64,000 bases of DNA, taken from Nymphaea colorata (taxonomy: Eukaryota > Streptophyta > Magnoliopsida > Nymphaeales > Nymphaeaceae). Position 1 is the stretch's first letter. Every line of letters starts with the position of its first letter. The stretch lies in NCBI RefSeq assembly GCF_008831285.2, contig NC_045146.1, positions 10,676,972 through 10,740,971 on the forward strand, read 5' to 3'. A program made the position numbers and the translations under genes. Positions 21,321 to 33,548 of the stretch are shown in pieces. The notes under the pieces were generated by a model that ran no database searches, was not told the origin of the DNA, and saw only the letters and a program-made list of their open reading frames with translations.

Positions 21321-22383
21321 ACCAACTTTTAAATTGGATATGGAATCTGTTAGAATTATTTGAAATGATTTTACAGTAAAGAAACCAAATGAGCTACTTT
21401 TGACTTGCCTTGTTTTAAGTTATTTGTTCCTTAATTATAATTATTTAAAATAATTCTAAGGAAGAAGAGAGATAGAGAGAGAGAGAGAGATGCCCAAATG
21501 GGTTCTCTCTAGTATATTTGGTTTTATTTTTGAACGAAACCATTTTTTTAAAAAAAATAATTTTAAATTATCTTTAAATGTTTTCGTAATTGCATTTCAA
21601 TCCCATTAAGGAGAAATTTTAATTTCTACCTTGGAGATTTTTGGATTGAATGACATGGCAAGAAAATTAAATTCTCTTTGAAATTTTGAATTTCATGGGA
21701 CCTACCTAGCCTACACGCATGGGCTAGGTGAGTTTAGATTCAATCAAGGTCCTTCTCCATCGTACTTTGACTAGACTCCAATTGGGATGTTTTTCATTCT
21801 AGAGTATATATTCTATCTAATTCTAGTTCAAATCATGTTTTGAATACTCTTGTGGCAAATGTACACCAAATTGATTAACTTTTCACCGAATGCAATTCAA
21901 TTGCTCAGTAAATCATTTTTTTACTTGTTTTAATCAGATCATGCGATCACATACTCTGAAATGACTTGAGATAACCTTGAATTAAGGTTTATGTGATTGA
22001 CAAGGACATTTTAGTCCATAATTCCTGTATTAGGAAAATTGACTAAGTAAACATTTAACTTAGCTTGGATTAGGATTTCAAAAACAAATTGAATTTGAAT
22101 TTCAGATTTAGCTCATTGGCTTTGATCTAGATTCGATTTAGAACTATGTTTTAAGTCTGACTAAATTCGAATTTGAAAAGTTGTTTCGAATTCAGAAGAA
22201 GATTGATTTGCAATTCAAGGTTCTAAGTTGATTTAGAGTTGATATTGCGATTGATTCATGGACTTTGGCATAAGATTGGATTGGGGGCATCCAAGCACAT
22301 TGCTTCATATTTTGCATGAAATATTTTGGTAAAATTTCAAAATCACCACTAGGATTTAGATGGAAAAAATTGGGGTGTTAATA
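21321..22383 (-). repeat. 3' LTR of the left gypsy copy (known part)
   Basis: The inner edge is TATTAACACCCC on the minus strand at 22383, directly after a purine tract AAAGAGGGGCATC. The first 700 bp or so match the inverse of 32060-32780. Shared words include GACATGGCAAGA.AATTAAATTC, at 21651-21673 on this side. The LTR probably continues left through 20600 and perhaps 19310; its far end is not visible. Confidence 0.7.
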
Positions 22384-25300
22384 GATGCCCCTCTTTGTTG
22401 CTAGGTGATTCTTGGTCTTTGCTTAACGCCAAAGAGACATACACCAAATTTTCACAAATTTAGCTTGAAAAATTCTTTTATGTTGAGTGATGTTACCCTT
22501 GCAAAGAGCAATAGTTGTGGGCAAATGCTTCAGAATAAAGTTCTTCCTCAATTTCATGGGAAGCACTACAAAAATTGACATTGGATCAAGAAATCCTACA
22601 ATTGTAAAGAGTTTTTGCACTTGATACTTCAGAGAATTTGGCCTTTGATGCCATGTGTCCCTTGGTAAATGCTTGCTTTTACTTTTGTAGCATTTTCAGC
22701 TTTCTTTCTTTTGGATCTTGTTTTTCTTTTGACCCATGCTTCACCTCTAGGCAAAATGCCTCACCATCCCAAGGGTTATTATAGAGTTATACTACATTGA
22801 TGGTCTTATATAGTTGTGTTTCGTGCAATGCCCTACCTATGGGGTTTATGCTGAATACTTATAGTGAGTTTTGGGCTAATAGATAGATCAGTTGGCCTTA
22901 GGGTACCAGGTGTAGAATACCCCTCAGACTTACTCAAATTCAGAATGCTTTAGGAAGCCTGACATAATCAAATTGTTCATAGATTGTATTTAGCTTAATG
23001 TCGCAAGTATAGGTCATATGTTCACCCACTATTGTGGAGCTTTGAACCAGAGGAACATATACACTCATCCTAAACTCTTCACCCAACTTATTTTGTTTGA
23101 TTGCTTTTTCTTGCATCTTGCTAAGGTCCTTTGGTCACAAAGGGCTTTTTCAACAGGGGATCTCATGCTAAACCTTTACAAGTGGTTGATAGCGAAGATC
23201 AATATTAGCTTCTGAACATTGATCCCTTGATTTCATTGGAATTTCTTGAATAATGCAAACCAATGCCCATTGTGGTTGCTCATTAACAGTCGGGTCATGG
23301 ACTCAATCTTGGAAATTTAAAATTTTTTGTAAATTTTTTTGAAAAGATTGTTCAATTCCTTTTAGAAAATTCATTTGGGATGGTCTACAAAATCAATTTT
23401 GGTTGAAATTTCCAACTAAGAAGGAAGACACTCCTAGAGGCTTAAAAAATAATACAAACACATTCATTGGTTGAAGAATTTGTTCAAATATTTGCAATTT
23501 TGGTTTGTGATTACACTCAAATATAGAATTTCTTGAGGTTTAATGAATTGCAATGGAGATTTCAATCCTATCAATGTCAATTAGCCAATAAGAATTTCAT
23601 AGTAAAGCTTCCTTAATGACGTAAGGTCCTTCCCAATTTGGTATCCTTTTGCCTTTAGGTTTGCCCGTTAGAGGAGCTACTGATTGAAAAACTAGGTTAT
23701 TTACTTGAAATCTTCTTTTAATAATAGATTTGACATAATGTCGAGCCACTCTTTGTTATATGCTTCAGTATGTTCTGCTGCTTGCAGCCTTTTTTCATCA
23801 AGGAGATTGAGCTGTATCAATCTTCCTTGTTTGTAGTTGTTGATGGAAAGTTCTATGAGAGCAATGAGTTTCATGATAGGCTTTTGAACGTGCAATGGAA
23901 AGATAGTTTCTATCCATACATCAATTCTGATGCTGTTGCATTTGTGGTTGTTCAAATAGTGGTTTGATATGCTCAAAGTGCATCATGAAACTTTTTAGGC
24001 AAATCTCGACCTATTTAAATAGTTCTTTTCAAAATTCGAATAAGAATTTTGTTTGTTGTTTCTGCTTGACCATTACCATAACGGTAATATGGTGTAGAGA
24101 AATGACGTTGTAATTTTTATTTATAATAGAGATCGTGCATTTTCTTATTTTTAAAATGAGTGTCATCGTTTGAAACAATGTCAGGAGGGATGCCAAATCT
24201 GCATAGGAGGTTTTGGATGAAGGATACTACATGTCATCTTTTAACTATTTTTACAATGTTTGCTTCCACCTATCTAGTGAAATAGATAGTAGCTGTTATA
24301 AAATATATGTGTCCATTTGAGGCAAGTGAATTGATTAGGCCACCCACGTCAAAGGCCTACATTGAGAATGGTCAAGGTAAGCTGATTGAATGTAGATATG
24401 CTACAACAGCATGGATTGATGGTGCATGCAATTGACATTTGATGTACTTTTTGACAAATTGATGAGTCTTTCTGCATGGTGGACTAATAGTACCATGCTC
24501 CACAAATTCCTTCATGGGCTTCTTAGACTTTTGATGTCTCTTGCTTGTCGATTCATCTTGTATATCTTGAGTTTGTGTTGGTGGAACTTAAATTGGCTAA
24601 ACCATCTACAATTAGGTTAAGTTCTCATTTGATGTGTGAAAGTTGGCATCCTCTGAATTGTCTTACGATAGATGTTGCCAATTCTTGATAGGGGATCAGT
24701 TTTTTATTTTTGACTTGCCATTCACCATTGACCTGACTAACAAGTACGAGAAAATCTTTGAAGATGTGAACTCTTTGCGCTTTGAATTTGAAGAGAATTT
24801 TAAGCCCATGAATTAAGGTTTCATATTCAGCCATCATGTGTGTGCAAGAGAAATTCAGTGAGAGTAAGAGTTCATTTCATCTCTAGCATAATGAAAAGTA
24901 CTCCAATGTCTGCTCCTACTATGCTCCTAAATCCATTGAAATACATGTTTCATAGTAGAGCTGGTTCTACCATCATGACTTGTTCATTTAAGAAGTCATC
25001 ATTTGCTTTGATTTCTTTCAATAGGAGAAAGTATATCAACTAATCTGCAAAGGTCCGTCCCTTGATTGATTTTTGTGACACATATTCCAAATCATATTAC
25101 ATTAACAACACTTGCCACTTGCTATCATTACATTCTTGAAAGGTTGTTAGAGGATATATTTGAGTGCATTTAGCTTGGATAAAATTTCGACTTCGCATAA
25201 CAATAAATATTGTCTCAAGTTCCAATACATCTAGACTATTTCCAAGCAAGTTTTCCCTATGTGAGAGTAATTTTTCTCATATTGCACAAACATTTTGTTG

Positions 25301-26890
25301 ACATAATAGATAGCATGCTCTATTGTGCATCATTTTTTATTCTATTATGCTTCTTCTTCATATTGTGTTAGGAAGCCGCCACAAGCTGAGTGGTTGACTC
25401 TGATGTAAAGCAATAATTGTCTTTCCAAAACTAAAGGTTTCAGTATTGATGGTTCAAGAAGATATTTCTTGATCATTTCAAAAGATGCTTGGCATTTCTA
25501 TCTCCATTCAAATTTTACTCATTTTCTTAAAAGTTGATTGAATAGTTCACATGTCATAGCTAAGTTGGATTTAAATCTTTGGTTGATTGAATTCTACCTT
25601 ACATACTAAGGTAGAGGCATTTCTAGGGACCATTTCAATCCGTTTTTTGCTGATGATAAATCCCAATAGCTTACAGGATTCCACTCCGAACATGCACTTT
25701 TGTGAATTGAATCTGAGTTTTTATTGCATGAGTCCATCAAACACTTGAGAACGAATATCAATGTGATTCTCTCTTGTCATTGACTTAATTAGTAGATCAT
25801 CAACATATGCATCCATGATGTCTGATCATGAAATATGGCTATTATAGTCCTTTGGTATGTTTACCTAACATTCATCAATCCAAAAGGCACATTATTATAT
25901 AGCAAAAAGTATCCTAAGGCATTGTGAATGATATCCTAGGTTGATATTGAGTAGCCAACTTGATTTAGTTGTATTCCAAATATCTGTTCATGAAGAAAAA
26001 CATTATGTGACCTATTGTACTATCCAGCAACAAATAAATGTTTAGTAATTGATAGTCATTTGGGAGTGGCTTTGTTCAAATCTCTTATTTTGATGCAGAG
26101 ATTACCATGATGTTTTCTAACCTTTCTAGGTAATTAATTGTTCAGATAAATCTGTTTTTCAATAGGTCATGCAGACCTTCTTTACCTTGCCCCTCAAGTC
26201 AATGGTCTATTTTCTTCTTTTTTTGTTTGATTGGCTTGCATTATGGCTTCAATGGCAACTGATTCTTTATCAGCTTGCTGTTAAGAGTTGACATGTCCTC
26301 TTAGGTCTATGTGAAGCTTCTTAATGATATTTGAAGAACTCGATCAATTCTCTTCTTTCTTCTATAGAGAAACTGGTTCTGACCTACAATATCTTTGGAT
26401 TATCTATTGTGTCAATGTTAATTAACTCAGTTGGGTCATTAACCAAAGACGATCATTGATCTTATTTTTTCATTTGTGCGAACTCTAGACATTCTATTTT
26501 CGTCAGATCTAAATTCACTTATGCTAGTGATTTTGTGCATTTATATGCCATCCTAGATACAAAATAGAATTGTTAGACTTTGAATGAAACATAGATCTAA
26601 GAAAATTGTATTCATGAAATTATTATCATTGTACATTGATGACATTGCAAAATGTGGCATTAGGTCAACAAAGGAGCATAATGATTTTCTTAGAAAAATA
26701 AACCAAACAAAAGGAAGTATGAAGACTGATTTTAGATCGATAGTGAACATTTGCCCATGGTAGTTCCTTTGTTGAATGGCATTATTCATCTTCCTTCACC
26801 TCTTCATTGATTTGGCACCCCAAAGTGCAGTATCCCTTAATGTTGGCACCACAACCGATTCTAGAATTCCATCTGCATTTTTACCAAGGT
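22384..26890 (-). pseudogene. Left Tat-like gypsy copy, gag-pol remnant
   Basis: This is the minus-strand arm of the head-to-head pair. From its 5' side: NKATPK of the RT is near 26075 and the RT active site YVDDLLIKS near 25800. RNase H follows at 24625-24837 (AEYETLIHGLK, then QRVHIFKDFLVLVSQVNGEW). The integrase core has TPYYRYGNGQAE at about 24060-24100. The integrase C-terminus is at 23600-23976 (LNLLDEKRLQAAEHTEAYN, then PNWEGPYVIKEAL), diagnostic of Tat-type gypsy. Numerous stops and frameshifts occur. No 5' LTR or primer site is present; the sequence runs into the centre of the inverted repeat. Confidence 0.82.
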
Positions 26891-27380
26891 CGGTGAATAG
26901 CTGAATTCCATCTGCAGTATCCCTCCCTAGTTTGCATATGTCTCAAAGTAGACATCGCAGAAATGAAGTTTGAGATTTTATTCCATATAGTGGACATAGA
27001 ACTTTCTTTCAATATGCTATTGGTCTGATCATGGATTCATTCGACCAATGCAGTTCCATTAACTCTACACTAATGCATCTATTGAGCTAGATAAACGCAA
27101 ATAATCAGGATGTACATATAAGATTGTTGAAAATGACATTATCATCTAATGCACCCTATGCCTACCTACATCATTGATATGCCCAACATATAGGTCTGCA
27201 AAGTAGACAAACTGATCCAAAATTTCAGTAAGATGTCTCTCTACAAACCAAACAGACCATCATGGGTGGTTAAGGGTAGTATGCCTACTTCGTCTAAGCC
27301 AACTTACAAGAATCATCCATTGTTCAAAACAATCTCTCAAAATGAAAAAGGATTCAATCTCCTCATGTGCCAGGGATATT
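26891..27380. other. Centre of the gypsy inverted repeat
   Basis: The inverted match between the arms fades here. The innermost clear pairing is TTCTAGAATTCCATCTGCAT, present near 26864 and inverted near 27405, followed by CCAAGGTCGGTGAA and its inverse form. A 19-bp local duplication GAATTCCATCTGCA.T occurs twice on the left side (about 26867 and 26903). Neither LTR nor primer site is visible. Confidence 0.55.
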
Positions 27381-30300
27381 GACCGTTCACTGGCCTTGGC
27401 AAAATGCAGATGGAATTCTAGAACTAGTTGTAGTGCCAGGACAGATGGACGCCCATGCTTTGCGATGCCAAGCCAATAAAGAAACAAGCAAAGACAAATA
27501 ATTCAAACTGGTGCCATTTGTCAAAGGGACCACCATGGGTGGATGTTCACGATCAACCCAAAATCAGTCTTCTAACTCATTTTGTCATACTCTTTTGTTG
27601 ATCAAGGCTCAGATTTTGCAATGCCATCGATATGTAATGATAACAATTTCAATCAATACAATTTGCTTTGGTTTATCTTTCAATCCAGGTCTAATAATCC
27701 TATTGTCTTTAGGATGGCATCTGAAGGTCAACAATTAAAACCAGTAACAAATATAAATCTAGAGCTCACAAAGACCAAATGTCTAGAGTCTGCTCACATG
27801 ACAAAGCAATATTAACCATTGCTTATGGTTAATGACCTAATAGAAAAAATTAACATTGACACAATAGATAATCCAAAGTTACTTTAAATTAGAACTAGCC
27901 TTTCTATAGAAGAGAGAAAGGAATTGATCGAGTTCCTCAAAAACAATCAAGAAGCCTTTGCATGGATTTATGAGGATATGCTAGGTCATGACATTAAACT
28001 GGTAAAGCATTAATTGCCATTAAAACCAGAATGCAAGCCAATAAAAAAAAAACTGAGGAAATTAGACTCTCGACTCGAAGGACATGTTAATAATGGTATC
28101 CAAGACCTACTGAAAATAGGATTTGTCTAAGCAATTGATTGTCCCAAATGATTAGCAGACACCATGAAAGTGCTCAAGAAAAATGGTAAAGCTTGTCTTT
28201 GTATTGATTTCAGGCATCTGAATAAAGCCACTCCCAAGGATGGCTATCCACTACTAAACAGTGATTTGTTGGTACATAGCATAGCAGGTCTTGTAATGTT
28301 CTCTTTCATGGATGGATATTCCAGTATGATGAACTGAAAACTTTCTTCACAACCCCTTGGGGTATTTTCGGCTGTATAATAATGCTTTTCGGTTTGTAGA
28401 ATGTTGCGACAACTTACCAAGGGGTTATAGCAGCCATGTTTCATGATTAGATGCATAACATCATGAATGCATATGTTGATGACCTACTAATCAAGTCAAA
28501 ATAAGGGAGAATCACATTGATTATTCTTTCTCAAGTATTTAATAGACTCTTGCAATATAAACTTAGATTGAATCCACATAAGTGCTTGTTCAAAGTGAAA
28601 ACTTACAAACTATTGGGATTCAACGTAAAAAAAAAGAGAGATTGAAATAGATCCTACGAAAGCAAAAGCAATAATAGAAATGCCTCCACCAACCAATTTG
28701 AAAGAGCTATGTAGTTTGCAAGGCGGAATTCAATTGATTAGAAGATTCATATCCCACTTGGCTATGAAATGCAAACCATTCAATCAACTCTTAAGAAAAG
28801 AAGTAAGATTTGAATGGGGACAAGAATGCCAAACATCTTTTAAAAACATTAAGTAATACCTGTTTGACCTACCAATATTGAAACCCCCAGTTTTAGAAAA
28901 ATAATTACTGCTCACAGACAATCATTCATCCTATGATAGTTTCTCTGGCACAATATGAAAAATAATGCAGAATAAAGCATGCAATCTATTGTATCGGTAA
29001 GACATTTGTACAATATGAGAATAATTACTCCTATATGGAGAAAGCCTACTTGTCATTGGCTTAGGTGTGTTAGAAATTGCAACACTATCTATTTTCATGC
29101 CAAGTCAAAATTCTATTTAAGCTAAATCCACTAAAATACATCCTTAAACAACCACTCCTGAATGAGATGGTAGGAAAGTGGCAAGTCCTATTGATGTAGT
29201 ATAATCTGGAATACGCATGACAAAAATTAATTAAGGGGCATTGCAGATCAATTGCCAGATTTTTCTCCTATCGAAAGAAATCAAAGAGCATGATGACTTC
29301 TCATATGACAAATCATGATAAGAAAACTGACTCCTCTGTAGAACATGTACTTTGATGGTTCCAAAACTATTACAGGAGCAGGTATTTGAGTACATTTTAC
29401 TATGCCAGAAAACAAAATTATACCCTACTGCCTCAAACTGAATTTCTCTTGTAGGCATAATATGGCCAAACATGAAGCCTTAATTCAGGGCTTAAAAAAA
29501 TGTTTCTTAAATTCAACATGCAAAGAGTTCATATCTTCAAGGATTTCCTCTTACTTGTTAGCCAAGTCAATGGTAAATGGCAAAACAAAAATCAGAAATG
29601 GATCCGATATCAAAAATTGGCAACATCCCTCATAAGACAATCTAAGAAATGTCAACTTTCACGCATCAGAATTAATCCCAATTGCAGATTATTTGGCTAG
29701 CCTAAGTTCCTCCATCACATTCAAGTGTATAGAGTTGATCAGATCTTTCAAAGTTGGTAGACTCAAAGAACCAGCCTACATCATGCTAAAGCTAGTACTC
29801 TAAGTAGAAAGCTAAGAAGCACTGGTATCAAGATATCAAGAACTACATTCAAGATGTGGCTTTTTTCCCAAAAAGCTCTAAAGCACAAGATATTTTAGTC
29901 TTGCTGGAGTTCTCTACATAAGAGGATGTAGCATGAAACATGCAAGAGTTCTCGACAATCAAGACACATTAGAAGTCATCCAAGAAGCCCAATTAGGAAT
30001 TTGTAGAGGACATGTAGGGTGTCAAACCCACATCAAATAAATAGCATGAATAGGGTACTATTGGCTCACCATGCAGCAAAACTGCCATTAACTTATTAAA
30101 AAAGTGCATCAAATGTCAATTACATACACCATTAATTCATGCTCCTGCAACATATCGACATTTGATCAACTCACTATAACCATTCTCAATGTGAGCATTC
30201 AATGTAGTTGGCCCAATCAATCCATTTGTCTCAAATGAATACAAGTATTTTCTAGTAGCTACTACCTATTTCACCAAATGGGTGGAAGCAATCACCTTAA

Positions 30301-32059
30301 AAATGGTTGAAGGACGACATGTGGTGCCCTTCATCCACGAAAACCTCATATGCAGATTTGACATCTCCCATGACATTGTCTCATAAAATAGTAATCATTT
30401 TAAAAAGGAAAAGATGTGTAATCTCTATAACAAATGCCAAATACAACATCATTTTGCTACACCATATTATCCTGAGGGCAATAGCCAATCAGAAGCAACA
30501 AAAAAAAATTGATTCGCAGTTTGAAAAGAACGATTCAAACAGGCTAAGATCAGCATGAAAAAAATCTATGATTTACTTTGGGCATACTGTTCTACCATTC
30601 AGACACCCACAAATACAACATTGGTAGAATTGGTTTATGGAAGAAAATTGTTCTTTCATTGCACATTTAGAAGTCTACAATGAAGTTTGCTGCTCTCATC
30701 AAACTTCCCACTAGTAAACACAAGTGAGAAAAAAATTATCACAAATCAATCTCTTTGATTAAAAAAAGGCTACAAGCAACAACACACACTAAAGGCTATT
30801 ACAAAAGAGTGGTTCGACATTATGCCAAGTCTATCATTGAAAGAAAATTTCAAGTAAATGACTAGTCTTTCAATCTATATCTCCTCCTTGAAGTAGGCTC
30901 AAAGGCAAATGGCAACCAAATTGGAAAGGACCTTAATTCATTGAGGAAAACTTAACCTACAATTCTTATTGGCTAATCAATGTTGATATGTCTGAAATCC
31001 TCAATCCATTCAAGGCATTACACCGCAAGAAATTCTATGCTTCACTGTAATCACAAATCAAGATTGCAATCATTTGAACAAGAGTTTTCCAACAAATAAA
31101 TGTCTCTACATTCTTTTCAAGCATCTAGTATCTTACCTCTTAACAAGAAATTTTCAGTTTCCATATTGAGTTCATGACTCAACTATGAATGAGCAATGGC
31201 AAGGGACGTTGGTTTGTAGCATACAAGAAATTCCAATGAAATCGATGGATCAGTCTTCAGAAGTTAATATTGATCCTAACACTCAAATATTTGTAAAGGT
31301 CTAACATGAGATGCCACGAGGAAGACACCCTTGTGACCAAAGAACCTTGGCAAGATGCAAGAAAAACATATCAAACAAAATCAGTTGAGTGATGAGCTCG
31401 AGGTGAGTATAGTTGTTCCTCTAGTTTGGAGCTCAACAATGCCACATACGCAAATGACCTATGCTTATGCATGAAGCTAAAAGCAATCCATGAAAATTTT
31501 GTAGGCCTCTTAAATCCTTCTTAATGTGAATAAGCAAGCCAAGGGATGTTCTATACCTAATATCCTAAGCCCAATTGGTTTGTGAGCTACCGGCCCAATC
31601 TCACTCTAAGGCTTTATAAGAAAGCTCGATAAGAATGACATTGCACAAAACAAAACTACACAACACCACCAAAGTGGTAGACATCCATAATAACCCTTGG
31701 GATGGTGAGGTATTTTCCCTAAAGGTAAGGAATAGATCAAAAGTAACAAAATTCAAAAGGGAAAGCAAGCACTTGCCAAGTGACACACGGCATGAAAAGC
31801 CAATTACTCTAAAGCGTTAAATGCTATAACTCTATACAATTGCAGGATTTTCTAATTAATATCAATTTCTCTACAATGCTACCTATGAAATTGAAGAAGA
31901 ACTTCATATGCAAGCCTTTACCTTCATCTATTGCTCTACGCAATGGTAATAGGATTCAATACAAAGTAAATTTCTAAAGCCAAATTTGCAAAAATTTGGT
32001 GTGCATGTCTTTGCAGCTAAGTGAATCCCAAGGCTTGCTTAACAGCAAAGCGGGGCATC
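27381..32059 (+). pseudogene. Right Tat-like gypsy copy, gag-pol remnant
   Basis: This is the plus-strand arm. RT starts near 28190 (LCIDFRHLNKATPKDGYPL) and the active site AYVDDLLIKS is at about 28471-28500. RNase H lies at 29460-29700 (AKHEALIQGLK, MQRVHIFKDFLLLVSQVNGK). Integrase shows TKWVEAITLK near 30275 and TPYYPEGNSQSEA at about 30460-30500. The integrase C-terminal motif with LIRYNSYWLI-like sequence is near 30960. It matches the left arm in inverted order throughout and is equally broken. Confidence 0.82.
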
Positions 32060-32780
32060 TGTTAACCTCCCAAATTTTTCACATAATTCTCAATGGTGAT
32101 TTTGAAAATTTTGCCAAAATATTTTAGGCAAAATCTGAGGGAATGCACTTTGATGCCTATCCAATCCATTTCTAGACCAGAGTCTAGGAATCAATCATGA
32201 TCTTACCTCTAAATTAACTTATAGCTGTGAATTACAAATCAAATATCCTATCAAATTTGAATCAGGATTTTAAATTCAAATTAAATTAGAGCTAAAAAGG
32301 AGCACTAAGATTAATTTGGGCCAAAGTCAATAAGCTAAGTCTGAAATTTAATTTCAATTGAATTTAAAATCCTAATCTAAACTAGGATGAAAATTTAACT
32401 TAGTCAATTCCTCTATTACAGGAATTCTGGACCCAAACATTCATGACAATTCCCAATCACAAAAACCTTAAATTCAAGTTTATCTAGAGTGAATTTGCAA
32501 AAATTCAAAGTTTGTGATCATAGGATCCAACTCAAACAAGTCAAAAAAATCAACCTATCGAGCAACTGAGTTGCATTCAGTAAAAATCGATCAATTTAGC
32601 ATACACTTGCGAGGAAAAGTGTTCAAAACATGTTTCAAACCAGACTTAGATAAAATCCATGTTCTAGAATGAAAATTGTCAAGACTAGAGCATAGTCAAA
32701 ATCATAGTGCACTTAGCCGTTGTCTGTGTGCTAAGTAGGTCTAGTAATTTGGAGAGAATTTAATTCTCTTGCCATGTCAT
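32060..32780 (+). repeat. 3' LTR of the right gypsy copy, truncated
   Basis: It starts TGTTAACCTCCC directly after the purine tract AGCAAAGCGGGGCATC. It matches the inverse of 21650-22383. The match ends near 32785, where gag of another gypsy element begins, so the outer part of the LTR is missing on this side. Confidence 0.75.
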
Positions 32781-33540
32781 CAATCATAATCAAAACTTCC
32801 AGCAGCGGAGAACTAGGACAACAACTCAGTGACATCAGGAAGGAGATGATGACACTCTTGCGGGAAGGTATTAACAAGATGGTCAGCGAGATTGGAGGAT
32901 CACGCGGTGGACAACCAAAATCTTCCATGCTTCATCATGCACCACTAGAAACAGGGACACAACCTCTCAAGGGTGCGTCTGTAGGCTTGCCGATGGGCCA
33001 GGGAGAGACGATGGGATATATGAAGGTTCCTTATGGAATTTGCCCAAATTTAATGGAGAGGATCCCATCAGTTGGGTCTTTAGAGCGGAACAGTATTTCG
33101 ACTACCAAAAAATTGCACCAGACCAGTGGGTCTCGCATGCTACTGTTCACTTGGAAGGACCAGTGATACATTGGTATAGATGGGTCATCACGCAGCATGT
33201 CGAGGCCTTGATTGGCGCCTTCATCGGTGGATTGAAGGAGGAGTATCACATTGAGGTGCAGGTGGCCAAACCCAAAAGCCTCTTAGAAGCCTTTGAGTTG
33301 GCGAGAATTGTAGAAGAAAAATCGAGCAAACTCCTCAACGGTTGGAAGGAAAGTAGGACCAGCAGACGTTCGCCAAGCAGAAACCCTACAGTCACAAGAG
33401 GCCTGCGTGAGGTCCAGCCCACAGCACGCAAGACTCAGATAGCACACAGAGAAGACACAGGGATCAAACAAGTGCTGGTCAAGTGACTAAGTCCAGAATA
33501 GATCAAGGAACAATGCAGGAAGGGATTGTGCTTTCAATGT
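32774..33540 (+). pseudogene. Gypsy-4 gag
   Basis: A retrotransposon gag region in two frames. The N-terminal part (from about 32800) reads DIRKEMMTLLREGI. The core, in another frame from 33040, reads PKFNGEDPISWVFRAEQYFD and KEEYHIEVQVAKPKSL, typical of plant gypsy gag. A frame break lies between them near 33040, and stops occur near 33484. A knuckle may follow (FQCDEKWSPGH-like at about 33530), degraded. Confidence 0.8.
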
Positions 33541-33548
33541 GACGAGAA

